A stretch of DNA of 64,000 bases from Triatoma infestans. Its lineage: Eukaryota; Arthropoda; Insecta; Hemiptera; Reduviidae. How positions within the stretch are numbered: position 1 is the first letter of the stretch; every line of letters begins with the position of its first letter. A program made the position numbers and the translations under genes. Positions 45,114-54,765 of this stretch are shown one piece after another. Where the stretch lies: positions 44,665 through 108,664 of the forward strand of contig JAAEAF010004280.1 of NCBI GenBank assembly GCA_011037195.1, written 5' to 3'. The notes below the pieces were generated by a model. That model was not told the origin of the DNA, ran no database searches, and saw only the letters and a list, made by a program, of their open reading frames with translations.

Positions 45114-46233
45114 TATCTGGGCAATAGGAAACAAGTTGTCACATTAAGATCTTCTGATGAACGCAATATCCAAAGAGAATTACAATCTCGGACCCTATTA
45201 TCTCCTAATGGTGTAGGACAAGGCTCTAAGTTGGGGCCACTCCTATTTATTATAGAGGTCAATGATGCACCCAGAAATAGTAGGAGAGGCAAGTTAATTC
45301 AGTATGCAGATGATATCAGCACAGTATTCACTGGAGGAATCGAGGATGATGTTGTGAATTGTGCCAATGTTGGAGCAGATGACATATTTAGATGGGCCAA
45401 AGACAAATGCATTAAAATGAATAATTCCAAGACGGTTGGTCTGTGCTACTCAGTTGCTCCAGGTGGAAAAGAGTACTCTCCTTTAGTTAAGACTGAATGT
45501 GGCAGCATAATCTTCCCACCTTCGACAAAATTTCTTGGACTCCACATTTCTGTAGATCTGCGCTGGAAAGAACATATAGGTTCACTGGCTCCTAAACTTT
45601 CGAGCATAGTATTTCTCTTGAAAAAATTAACTCTAATCCTCAATCTCGAGGCCTTGAAAGTAGTATATTTTGGAAAATTCCAATCAACGGCTTCCTATGG
45701 GATAATGTTTTGGGGAAACAGCCCATGTACATCAAGAATTTTCCGCATCCAAAAAAGAGCTATTCGTGCTATGTTTAAAGCAAGACCCAACGAAAGCTGC
45801 AGGTTGCATTTTAAAAATAATAAAATCCTCACGATTCCAGCTCTTTACATCTTTTCCATCTGTTCATGGCTCTACAAAATTAGAAATAATTACAACACCT
45901 TCAACCATAAATATAATACTCGGAACCGTGACCATTTTCCTTTTTCTCAAGCAAACCACTTATTTTTCACATCTTCTTATTTATTCATGGGAAGGAAAAT
46001 ATTTAATGCACTTCCAAATGAAATTTCATCTTCACCAACAATGAAACTGTTTAAATCTAAACTAAAAACTATGCTCCTGGATAGAGTAATATATGATTTG
46101 GATGATTTTCTTACACAGACTTGCTTTGTAAAAAAGTTGTTATTAGATTGTTTAATGTATTGGCATGTCTTGTTCATACAACTGTATGTAGAAATGAAGA
46201 TAAATAAAGATTATTATTATTATTATTATTAAT
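45114..46233 (+). mobile_element. 5'-truncated CR1/L2-like LINE
   Basis: About 1.1 kb inserted into the microsatellite of a family A copy. It begins inside the RT domain and ends in an (ATT)n tail (46211-46230). The direct repeat ATATATTCA at 45105-45113 and 46234-46242 is the likely target duplication. The element is 5'-truncated, as usual for LINEs. It is one of the better preserved LINEs in the window, since a single frame is open from about 45123 to the tail. Confidence 0.85.
45123..46232 (+). pseudogene. LINE ORF2 fragment: RT palm/thumb to C-terminus
   Basis: The frame starts RKQVVTLRSSDERN, continues GVGQGSKLGPLLFIIEVND (RT motif 4 region; usually GVPQGS), YADDISTVF (catalytic YADD), FLGLHISVDLRWKEHIG (thumb), and IQKRAIRAMF...YNTRNRDHF, the C-terminal pattern of CR1/L2/jockey-superfamily proteins. 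The protein made reverse transcriptase for target-primed insertion. The endonuclease and first RT motifs are missing. The frame has no internal stop; the last residues (a run of Y) are translated from the ATT tail, and the stop is at the tail's end. It probably produces nothing, having no promoter or start; the P-to-G change in GVPQGS is notable. Confidence 0.8.
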
Positions 46234-46320
46234 ATATATTCAAACTCCAAAAAAAAAATCGCACTCAGGGGATCTCTAAATTTCTATTTCCGGTGAAAAC
46301 TCAATTTCGAAGAGGGACGC

Positions 46321-47069
46321 AACACGTACGAGGAGTAGAAAAATTGGTATAAACAAAAAAAAGATTAAAATTAGGAATACATCGATTTAAAAATAGCCAT
46401 AATAAATTGCTTGAATATCAATGTGAATGATCCTGGTTATCGAATGAATGGTGAGCAACAGTTACTAAATGGCTTCGTACTACAACAACTTCGATTTTAA
46501 GCTGCCCCCATAGTTCGACATATAATACTGGAGCCATGAGCTCTACCACCCACATCAGGCCTCTGCCTCCCCCCCAGCGCCATCCCCGACAGTTCAGAAA
46601 GTGATAGATAACTTTATTATCACTAGCCGTCAACGTCAACAGATTACAAACATGTTGGCCTGTCACCCCAGCCAGCGCTATCTAGTTTCATGTAGAAACA
46701 AATTTACCTCCTTAAAAAGGGTGATGCTACCACAAGCCCAAACCTGTTCCCTTAATAGTTTAATCGATCTATTACTAATTATTTCGTGGTAAATTAAACG
46801 TTAATTACTTAGAAAGTTATCTTTGAAGCCTTTCAAAATGATTACAAGACATAATTAAGAACTTTTTCCCCTTCCCACTCACCACATAATTCATTCAATT
46901 ATTCGCTCATATTTTAATAAATTTTCATTCATAGTTTTAATAAAATTCAGTAATGAAAAACTCAATTTTTTTTTTCTTACCATACCTCTCATAGTTCTAC
47001 TTTTATTAAATTTGTTTCAAAGAGGGACTATTTAACTATACATTTAGTTACTTCTTCTTACATCTGCCA
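46321..47069. other. Non-coding stretch, no gene seen
   Basis: GC content is raised between 46430 and 46760, which may be an unrecognised element. Frames of 63-82 codons match nothing known. Confidence 0.4.
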
Positions 47070-47210
47070 GAAAGAGGAAGCATTGCGTTTCGCGTCAAAT
47101 TTTCGAAATTTAGTTTTCACCGGAAATATATGTTTTGAGGTCCCTTGAGTCTGAAAAAAAGGTTTTTTTTTTTTTTAGCGAACAGGAAGTTTTAGTTCTA
47201 TTAAAATTTT
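47070..47210 (-). repeat. Family A fragment left of the retrovirus
   Basis: Has AGAAAGAGGAAGCATTGCG, AAATTTTCGAAATTTAGTTT, TCACCGGAAATATATGTTTT and GAGGTCCCTTGAGTCTG. It ends about 40 bp before the 5' LTR. Confidence 0.75.
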
Positions 47211-47248
47211 TTACACTTTCCCAAATACCTTGAAAACACTATGTCGTA

Positions 47249-47468
47249 AGTTACAGACACCTACATCAGCAATAAGGAAACAACGCCCACACAGATAGAT
47301 ACTACTGTTCTCTTTAAGATAGAGATAACCATTTATATATATAAGATAATAATTTAATTGTAAATTCATTAGTACTTTGCTCGTTGCTACTGTGTACATG
47401 TGTGTCCGATTGTATGTCAATAAAAGTTTTTTTTTAAAAACTCCCTCGCAGTTTCTGTTTTTATAACT
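47249..47468 (+). repeat. 5' LTR of the errantivirus
   Basis: Runs from AGTTACAGACACC to TTTTTATAACT. Includes a TATATATATAAG string near 47336-47346 and a polyadenylation-like AATAAAAG near 47419. It should carry promoter and polyadenylation functions; no experimental start site can be assigned from sequence. Confidence 0.95.
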
Positions 47469-47485
47469 GGCGCTCGATTGCAGGG
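47468..47485 (+). promoter_or_regulatory. Primer-binding site
   Basis: Directly after the LTR is TGGCGCTCGATTGCAGGG, where the T is the last LTR base. TGG pairs with a tRNA CCA end, and TGGCGC is the start of known errantivirus primer sites (Ser or Lys tRNAs). I cannot name the tRNA from memory with confidence. Confidence 0.8.
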
Positions 47486-47777
47486 ACCGGCGAAAGTATT
47501 TAAAGCGATCTGTAATCCCCTAAAATACTTCGGTTTTTACCGTTAATTGCCGGCCCAACGGAAAGGAATCCAGACGAGACTACTTATCTCAACCAGGGTT
47601 CCAGACACCCATCAACTGCACACAACAGGCTACAGGGCACACAAACCAGGAAACCTGGCGACACACCACAAGGACATCATCGCAACCAAGGGAGCCTCAG
47701 GCGGAACTTCGGAGCCAGAGCAACAACCACCAAATCCTTTCAGAGGTAACTTAAATTTCACTCTCGTACCATCCAGA

Positions 47778-48923
47778 ATGAGCAAAATTTCAAGGCCCCT
47801 TTCACACGACATCTTGCGATACATCCCCGATTATGAAGGCAACAGCCACGAACTTCCCCATTTTATAGACACTTGCCAAGAAATTTACGGGAGTTACTGT
47901 GCGGCAAACGTTGAAGAAAAAGAGCATAACCACTGGTTATTAATAAAAGCAATACTAACCCACATAAAAGGCCCCGCTAAAATTGTAATATATAATAATA
48001 ATTGTAAAACAGTAGAGGAAATTATAATAGCACTACGAAAAAATTTTGCGGACAATCGAACGGTACCCGACCTATTTTCAGAGATAAACTGCATGAGGTC
48101 AAAACCAAAAGAACACCCTATAGAATTCTTAAATCGACTAGACGAAAAACGGACTACCATAGTAACAAAATATAAAATAGACGGGACGACGGGAGTAGTA
48201 TTAACAGAATTAACTAAACAATTAGACGCTCATTTAGTAAGAATATTCCTTTACGGGATACACCCTTCACTAGGCGCTTATTTACAATCACTACAATGTC
48301 AAGACCTAGACGACGCTCGAACAAAAATTATAAACGATTGCGGAATAATAATGAGCCAACTAAGACTAGCAAACACACCCGAAAGCATCACGTACAACAC
48401 CCCAGTAACAAACAAGAACCCCCCAAACACTCAAAGACCCTATAAAAACAATTTTACTTATCCACAATACCAAACCTATCAAAACCCTCGATCCAACTTT
48501 ATCCAACATCAAAACTATGTACCACGCTTTAATTTCCCTCAATACTCTCAATTTAGACCCGACTATAATTCCCCCCAACACTTTCAATTTAGACCCGACT
48601 ATAATTCCCCCCAACACTTTCAATTTAGACCTAACTTGAACTTCCCCCAATCATCACAGTCCAGATTTAAATACCAGAACACACCAAAATGGGATTCACA
48701 AAATACCGTATCCATGAGAACGGTTAACAAACTAACGGACGGAAGAAATAGGGGAGCCCCACATGAATTAAACATAACCGAATCCACTCAGAACAGCGAA
48801 ATAAAAGAACTAAGAGAACAGGTTAGAACCCTAACCGAAACAGTCTCAAAACTTACAAACCATTTTTTAGAACCAGGACCGACAGCAACAGAACCCCCCG
48901 GGGAACAACAATATTTGAGTTAA
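47778..48923 (+). CDS. gag: Errantivirus Gag
   Basis: Structural polyprotein of about 381 residues. The frame is open from 47547, but that upstream start would be TTG; the first ATG is at 47778 and begins MSKISRPLSHDILRYIPDYE, so I chose it. The middle part, with LPHFIDTCQEIY and the segment HWLLIKAILTHIKGPAK, resembles the capsid region of errantivirus Gag proteins. The C-terminal third is rich in N, P, Q, F and Y and holds three consecutive 12-residue repeats (QFRPDYNSPQHF type, 48549-48656). A short predicted coiled coil (EIKELREQVRTLTETVSKL) is near the end. There is no CCHC zinc knuckle, as is usual in this group. Gag's end overlaps the start of the pol frame. Confidence 0.9.
   Translation: MSKISRPLSHDILRYIPDYEGNSHELPHFIDTCQEIYGSYCAANVEEKEHNHWLLIKAILTHIKGPAKIVIYNNNCKTVEEIIIALRKNFADNRTVPDLFSEINCMRSKPKEHPIEFLNRLDEKRTTIVTKYKIDGTTGVVLTELTKQLDAHLVRIFLYGIHPSLGAYLQSLQCQDLDDARTKIINDCGIIMSQLRLANTPESITYNTPVTNKNPPNTQRPYKNNFTYPQYQTYQNPRSNFIQHQNYVPRFNFPQYSQFRPDYNSPQHFQFRPDYNSPQHFQFRPNLNFPQSSQSRFKYQNTPKWDSQNTVSMRTVNKLTDGRNRGAPHELNITESTQNSEIKELREQVRTLTETVSKLTNHFLEPGPTATEPPGEQQYLS
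48549..48656 (+). repeat. 36-bp tandem repeat inside gag
   Basis: CAATTTAGACCC starts at 48549 and 48585, with a changed third unit at 48621. The first two units are almost identical at DNA level, so the duplication is recent. Each unit codes for 12 residues and keeps the frame. Confidence 0.9.
48863..48869 (+). promoter_or_regulatory. Putative -1 ribosomal frameshift site TTTTTTA
   Basis: In the gag frame the codons are CAT TTT TTA, so the heptamer fits the canonical X XXY YYZ pattern (T TTT TTA). After a -1 slip, translation enters the pol frame with no stop before protease. Gag would end 18 codons further on at 48921-48923. A CCCCCCGGGG stretch lies at about 48894-48903 and could contribute to a downstream structure; I have not folded it. 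Confidence 0.8.
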
Positions 48924-51900
48924 AAGCACTATCACAATCCTTACCGTATTTCCTAGACAAGACAAATAACAAATGGTTAATCGACACAGGATCCCAAAAA
49001 AATTACATAAATCCCGAAATAGTAAAATCCAATATGAAAAAATATTCCGAAGAATTTTTAGTACGAACACCAACAGGCGAAGAAAAAGGACATGAGTACA
49101 TTTTAATGAATATTGACCAGACATTTCCGAAAGCGGAACCTATTAAATTATACATATACAATTTTTCTCCCCGTTACGACATACTGATAGGACATGAAAC
49201 TTTAAGTAAATTAAACGCTACGGTAGACTTTAAGAAAAAATTATTAAGATATAAATATAGTAATAAGAGACTATTATTTAATATAGATGATAAAGTAAAC
49301 TTAAAAAAAGGTTATAATATAGTTAATATCCCCTTAAAGAACGTAAATTGCAAGGAAGGAATAATTAAAACAAAAGAATTAAATAAGGAAATCACAATTC
49401 AAGGCGGTTTAGTAAAAAACGAAAAAGGGCGGGCTAAGTGTCTCGTTTACGCCCAAGAGGTAACAACAATATCGTTGGAACCCATGGAAATAGACGAGGT
49501 CGACTCTATACATGATTCTAGCTCTTCGACCATAAGTCCAAAGGAGTTAGAGGAAATAAAAAAAGAAATCCCACACCTTTTACGAACTAGCCACATGAAT
49601 GACGAAGAGAAGTATAAAATTATAGAACTAATTAGACAATACCCAGAAACGATAAAACGAGAAAATGACAGACTAAGTAGCACGAACTTACTTAAACATA
49701 AAATTAGGACAAAAGACGAAAATCCGGTTTACACCAAAAGCTACCGATACCCAGAAGCTTTTAGAAATGATGTTAAATTAGAAATAGATAAATTACTAGA
49801 AAATAAAATAATACAACCTAGCCATTCCCCTTATAATTCCCCCATTTGGGTAATTACAAAGAAACCCGACGCTTCAGGTAAGCGCAAAATAAGAATGGTG
49901 ATCGATTATCGTAAGCTAAACGAGAAAACGATAGAAGATAAGTTCCCCCTGCCCAATATAGAGGACCTTTTCGGCAAGATCGGAAGGGCCACTTATTTCT
50001 CTGCCATAGATTTGGCTTCGGGGTTCCATCAGATCGAGATGGACCCCGAATCAATCCCGAAAACAGCCTTCAGCACAGAGACTGGGCATTACGAGTTCTT
50101 AAGGATGCCCTTCGGACTCAAAAATGCACCTCCAACCTTTCAAAGAGCAATGAATGCCATCTTTGCTGACATTCCCAATGCCCTTGTTTATATGGATGAC
50201 ATTATTGTTTTTTCGGACAGCCTAACTGAACATTTAAAACACTTACAAACAGTTTTTAAGAAATTAAAGAAGTATAATTTAAAACTGCAGCTAGACAAAA
50301 CGGAATTTTTCAAGAGAGAACTTCTCTATCTAGGTCATATAATATCAGAAAAAGGTATACAACCTAACCCCCAAAAGTTAGAAGTAATAAAAAAATTTCC
50401 CATACCAAAAACGCAAAAAGAAATAAAACAATTCCTAGGCCTTACCGGGTATTACAGGAAAATGGTAAAGAATTATGCGAGAATTGCCAAACCACTGACA
50501 CAAGCCCTGAGAAAAGACTCCAAAATAGACATTAATAACTCTGACTACAAAAATTCCTTCGAAAAATTAAAAGAACTCTTACAGAATAACCCGATACTTC
50601 AACTACCAGACTTTAATAAGACCTTTTATTTAACCACAGACGCTTCCAATAAAGCTATAGGCTCAGTATTATCCCAAATACATGATGGAAAAGATTTACC
50701 CATCGCATTTGCCTCACGCACCCTTAATCAAGCAGAAGAAAACCTTAGTACTATTGAGAAGGAGTTACTCTCAATTGTCTGGGCATGCAAACATTTCCGG
50801 CCTTACTTATATGGCAGAAAATTCATCATTCAAACCGACCACAAGCCCCTTCAGTGGCTGCATAATTTAAAAGAACCGAATTCCAAATTATTACGTTGGA
50901 AATGCCTATTAGCAGACTTTGAATTCGAAATCAAATATCTACCCGGAAAAACAAATATAGTGGCAGACACCCTCTCGAGAATTCCTCAAGAAATTAATGC
51001 AATAGACAACCCAGAAAGCGAAATAAATCCCCAAGAAATACTAGACCAATTCTTACGCGAGTATCCCCCAGAAAATGAAAACGAGAACGAACACGATAAC
51101 AGTAGCCTAGCCACAATACATTCCCAAGACAGCTCAGCCGACCAAATTACACTAATGGACAAAACTAAAATTCTAAACGTGGAACAGAATCAAATATTGA
51201 TAGAACGAGGTTCACCAGATGTGAAACTTCTCAAAGTATTTGGAAAGAAACGAATAAAAATCACCCTTAGCAATTTAGATGTAAAAACACAATTAAACCA
51301 ATTTATAATCGACTACTTAAAACCTAACACCACATACGGAGTTTACTGTCAAAACACTGAAACACTACAATCAACATATGACGACATATTCTTAACTCTC
51401 CAGAATTTAATACTTACAAACTTTCGAACTATTAAACTTCGTAGATATTACAAAATACTACTCGACTTAGAAGATAAAGAAGAACAGACTGAAACAATTA
51501 GTAATTATCACGGAGGAAAAACTTATCATAGGGGAACCTCCGAAACATATGAACACATAAGACGAAGATACTACTGGCCAGGAATGTACAAAGACATCTC
51601 TGACTACATTAATCAATGCCCAATCTGCCTGAAAACCAAATATGAGAGACAACCCATCAAACTGACTTATAATCTCACCCCTACACCAGATAAACCCTTC
51701 GAGAAATTGGCCATAGATGTATTCACCTATAACTCAAAGAAATTTTTAACCATGATCGACTGTTTCAGCAAAAAACTAACGATCTACCCCATACAAACAC
51801 ACAATCAATTGGAGGTACAAGACAGATTACAAAACTACTTCTCCCTTTTCCCATTACCGAAAATAATCCAAATGGATAATGGAAAAGAATTCGACAACAA

Positions 51901-52576
51901 CGGTATCAAAAATTTACTCACTCTTTACAACATAGAACCTCACTACACGACACCCTCACACTCCCAATCACAAGGCATCATAGAAAGAGCCCACTCTACC
52001 TTGGTAGAGCTATTAAATTCAATCCAACTCCAAAATAAAACTAACAACCTAGAAAGAAACATACAGCTAGCAGTATTAGCATATAACAACAGCATAATAA
52101 CAAGCCTAAAATTAACCCCCATGGAAATAACGTTCGGAACTAATAACATAACCCCTGACAATCTACAACCCACCTTGACGGAAGAAAGAACTAAACGCTA
52201 TCACCAAGATCTAGACATAGTACACAACGTAATTAAGGATAGACTAAACAAAGAAAAAGAAAAAAGGACACAAAAACTAAACCAACATAGGGAACCGGAA
52301 GTAGAACTACCTGACACAGTTTACTTAAAATCAACCACACACAGAAAACACAAACCCAAGTACTTTCCAGTATCATATAATCCTAAAACTAAATTAGCAA
52401 CTAATCTTAAATTTCAAGCAAACAAACAATTCAAAGTACACCCTAATCGAATGAAAAGACCCAGAAAAGTGAACAAACGAATTTCTGTTTCAGGACAAAA
52501 TGTTAACGCAAACGCTGATACTGAACCTACTAATCCAACTGATACCAACAAACCTAGCACCAGCACAGGCCTATAA
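48870..52576 (+). CDS. pol: Errantivirus Pol polyprotein (PR-RT-RNase H-IN)
   Basis: About 1,235 residues if entered by frameshift; the first ATG in frame is only at 49034, already past the protease active site. Domains in order: aspartic protease with LIDTGS (48975-48995); reverse transcriptase with MVIDYRKLNEKT (about 49895), FSAIDLASGFHQI (about 50000), PFGLKNAPPTFQR (about 50110) and YMDD (about 50190); RNase H with TTDASNKAIGSVLSQ (about 50635), TIEKELLSIVWA and TDHKPLQWL; integrase with an HHCC zinc module (H from about 51508, CPIC about 51620) and a D, D-35-E core (51714, 51874, 51981). All catalytic residues I can check are present. It overlaps env by 77 bp. No chromodomain was recognised at the C-terminus. 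Confidence 0.93.
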
Positions 52577-54104
52577 AGTAACGGACTTAACCAAATCACC
52601 TGGCATAATACCTTTCCTAATACAACCATCCTTCATACTGAATCAAACTTATTCTTACATTCATAACATAAACCTAAGCAAATTACAAGAAGAAATAACA
52701 CAAACAGAACAGAATTTAAGGAGAATAGACCCAAAGAAAAGAGATCCTCATTATATCAGAACTATAAACGCTTTTTTAAAATACGCACAAGACAAACTAG
52801 ACCATATCTACTCAAACAAAATAAACAGGCAAAAAAGAGGATTAATTAACGGACTAGGGACAGCTATATCATGGCTAACAGGAAATATGGACGCAAACGA
52901 CAAAGACCGGTATGACAAAATAATACAGCAAGTTCAAAAAAACGAATACACTATCGAACACAACGTAGAAAACCAACTTACCGTCAATACGGAATTAATT
53001 AACAAATATAACAAAGACATAGGCATAATTCAAAACAACAACAACAAACTAAAAAGCTATTTGACGATACTGACCAACGAAACGTTCGCTTTAGAGCTCG
53101 CGCATCAATATAATTTCCTCTTAAGTAACTTACAATTATTAATAAACAAATTAAATGACATAAGTAATAGTATAGAATTTTGTAAACTGGGAGTAATACA
53201 CTCCAGTATTATAACTACCCAAGAAATATTACAAGTTGTTAACCAAACCAAAATCCAACCTATTAGCGAGGATCCTGAAATCCTATGGCAATTAGGCTCC
53301 ATTAAATGCGCTCTGTACGAAGACCACATATCCTACATCCTAGAAATTCCCCTAAAATCCACTTTATACGAAACCCTTTTCTATCTTTCACACCCCGCAG
53401 AATACCAAGGAAAAATTATAACAATTTATACATATCCCCATTTAGTATTAAGAAATTATAAACAATTATATACTAGCAACAATTGTACATTAATTAAAGG
53501 AAAGTATTATTGTAGACAAGCCAAAAGAATCGAAAATAATAAATGTATTGAAAATCTGTTAAAAAGGGAACCACATGATTGTAAAACAATAATACTTCAC
53601 GAACCCAAACCCTTTGTAAAATACATTTCCCCACTTAACAAATATTTACTTTACAAACATAACGATTTAATTATAAATATTAATAATTCCATTAATGTAA
53701 CCTTGTATTCGAAAAATTGTTACTTATTATATCTAGAACCAAATGAATATGTACATAATTTTCCCAAGCCATATGTCTATTGGGAAACTAATCCTATTGA
53801 TATGGAAAATATTCTTATTAACAAACCTAGTAATATTAACATATCCTTTGACAAACTTAATCATTTAAATATCCACAATAAACCTTTAGAGATAATTACA
53901 GAAGTAGCTAATAATAATACCCATATTTTAATCTTATATTTTATTGTAATCATAGTATTAAGTCTTGTTATATTATATATCTATAGGAAAATTCATAACT
54001 ATTGTAAACAACCAAAATTAATAGAAAATAGAAATTTAACCCCAAAACAGGAAGAACCCTGCCACCCTTCACTTAATCCCTCGCCGAGGGCGGCTCAATC
54101 TTGA
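52500..54104 (+). CDS. env: Errantivirus envelope glycoprotein (F-like)
   Basis: 534 residues. The start at 52500 overlaps the pol end and gives a hydrophobic N-terminus (LILNLLIQLIP) with a plausible signal-peptide site near residue 24. RQKR at residues 110-113 is a furin-type site, followed by GLINGLGTAISWLTG, which has the pattern of the fusion-peptide start in errantivirus and baculovirus F-type proteins. Several N-x-S/T sites follow. A membrane segment lies at about 475-494 with a cytoplasmic tail of about 40 residues. The protein would mediate membrane fusion. In gypsy, env is made from a spliced RNA; I expect the same but cannot place the splice sites. The frame is uninterrupted. Confidence 0.9.
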   Translation: MLTQTLILNLLIQLIPTNLAPAQAYKVTDLTKSPGIIPFLIQPSFILNQTYSYIHNINLSKLQEEITQTEQNLRRIDPKKRDPHYIRTINAFLKYAQDKLDHIYSNKINRQKRGLINGLGTAISWLTGNMDANDKDRYDKIIQQVQKNEYTIEHNVENQLTVNTELINKYNKDIGIIQNNNNKLKSYLTILTNETFALELAHQYNFLLSNLQLLINKLNDISNSIEFCKLGVIHSSIITTQEILQVVNQTKIQPISEDPEILWQLGSIKCALYEDHISYILEIPLKSTLYETLFYLSHPAEYQGKIITIYTYPHLVLRNYKQLYTSNNCTLIKGKYYCRQAKRIENNKCIENLLKREPHDCKTIILHEPKPFVKYISPLNKYLLYKHNDLIININNSINVTLYSKNCYLLYLEPNEYVHNFPKPYVYWETNPIDMENILINKPSNINISFDKLNHLNIHNKPLEIITEVANNNTHILILYFIVIIVLSLVILYIYRKIHNYCKQPKLIENRNLTPKQEEPCHPSLNPSPRAAQS

Positions 54105-54113
54105 GGAGGGAGG
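54103..54113 (+). promoter_or_regulatory. Polypurine tract
   Basis: GAGGAGGGAGG directly before the 3' LTR is an all-purine run suited to priming plus-strand DNA synthesis. Confidence 0.9.
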
Positions 54114-54333
54114 AGTTACAGACACCTACATCAGCAATAAGGAAACAACGCCCACACAGATAGATACTACTGTTCTCTTTAAGATAGAGATAACCATTTA
54201 TATATATAAGATAATAATTTAATTGTAAATTCATTAGTACTTTGCTCGTTGCTACTGTGTACATGTGTGTCCGATTGTATGTCAATAAAAAGTTTTTTTT
54301 AAAAACTCCCTCGCAGTTTCTGTTTTTATAACT
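54114..54333 (+). repeat. 3' LTR of the errantivirus
   Basis: Same 220 bp as the 5' LTR. The only difference seen is AAAAAG plus eight Ts here against AAAAG plus nine Ts in the 5' LTR. Confidence 0.95.
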
Positions 54334-54334
54334 G

Positions 54335-54512
54335 TAGATAAATTTGGCTTTTCTCGACCCTGTCGGGGATAGGTTACCAGCTAATGAAGAAATCTTTTAA
54401 ATATGGATTAACGGCAACCTTTTTTTTCCTTTTGTATTATAGATCATTTTAAAGATTTCGCCAATAGCAAATTACCCCTGCCGGAAGGTTGATAGTAAGC
54501 CAAATTTATCTA
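54335..54512. mobile_element. MITE-like element with 16-bp perfect inverted ends
   Basis: TAGATAAATTTGGCTT at 54335-54350 is the exact reverse complement of AAGCCAAATTTATCTA at 54497-54512. If TA is the target duplication, the inverted ends are 14 bp, a form known from Tc1/mariner-type MITEs. The 178-bp interior has no coding capacity. The errantivirus lies immediately at its left edge. Confidence 0.65.
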
Positions 54513-54765
54513 AGACGCACCCTTTTCAAGATAACTGCGAAAATAGAAAAAATTGTAACAGAACTAAAACTTTCTGTTAATAGCTCTGTTTATAAATAAA
54601 CGGAAAATCAGGTTCATGTGTTTTATTTTATGTTATTTGCTCCAAATACACTCACACACGCACAACAAAAACATACATAAAAAACATGCATAAACACACT
54701 AAAAGTGACGGCTATTTTTATGTGTGTAAATCGTTTATCTATCAATTATTGGAGTTAAGCCGGAG
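54513..54765 (+). repeat. Family A, degraded left part, plus CA tract
   Basis: Towards the right end, TTTTTATGTGTGTAAATCG and ATTATTGGAG match the family block before GTTGGAGCCG. The rest is AT-rich with a short CA tract near 54650. Confidence 0.5.

Larger units (their letters stand above)
44900..46320 (+). repeat. Family A copy split by a CR1-like LINE
   Basis: The left part (44900-45113) has ACAATCGTTGGAGCCGTTTT, GCACTTGCCTTTAATGGATT, ACGGAATATCAAGTTTGACC and a CACA/TATA tract. The right part resumes after the LINE at 46243 with the CTCCAAAAAA...CTCAGGGGATC block and ATTTCCGGTGAAAACTCAAT. Confidence 0.85.
47249..54333 (+). mobile_element. Endogenous errantivirus (Ty3/gypsy with env), full length
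   Basis: A 7,085-bp element with two 220-bp LTRs, primer-binding site, gag, pol, env and polypurine tract. AGTTA...TAACT LTR ends, a Gag without a CCHC knuckle and an Env of the baculovirus F/errantivirus type place it with insect errantiviruses. The LTRs differ only in the G position within one A/T homopolymer stretch, which suggests recent insertion. All three reading frames are open. The flanks share only GTA (47246-47248 and 54334-54336); the usual 4-bp errantivirus duplication is not evident (CGTA against GTAG). The right LTR abuts a short inverted-repeat element. Confidence 0.95.

Noticed and set aside
47547..47777. Upstream extension of Gag to a TTG start
   Set aside because: The frame is open but has no ATG before 47778; the stretch between the primer-binding site and 47778 is better explained as leader.
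48366..48650. Minus-strand frame opposite gag with repeated residues
   Set aside because: It mirrors the 36-bp tandem repeat of gag; gag itself has family support on the plus strand.
49034..49036. ATG at 49034 as the true start of Pol
   Set aside because: It lies downstream of the protease LIDTGS motif, so starting there would lose the active site; frameshift entry from gag explains the frame better.
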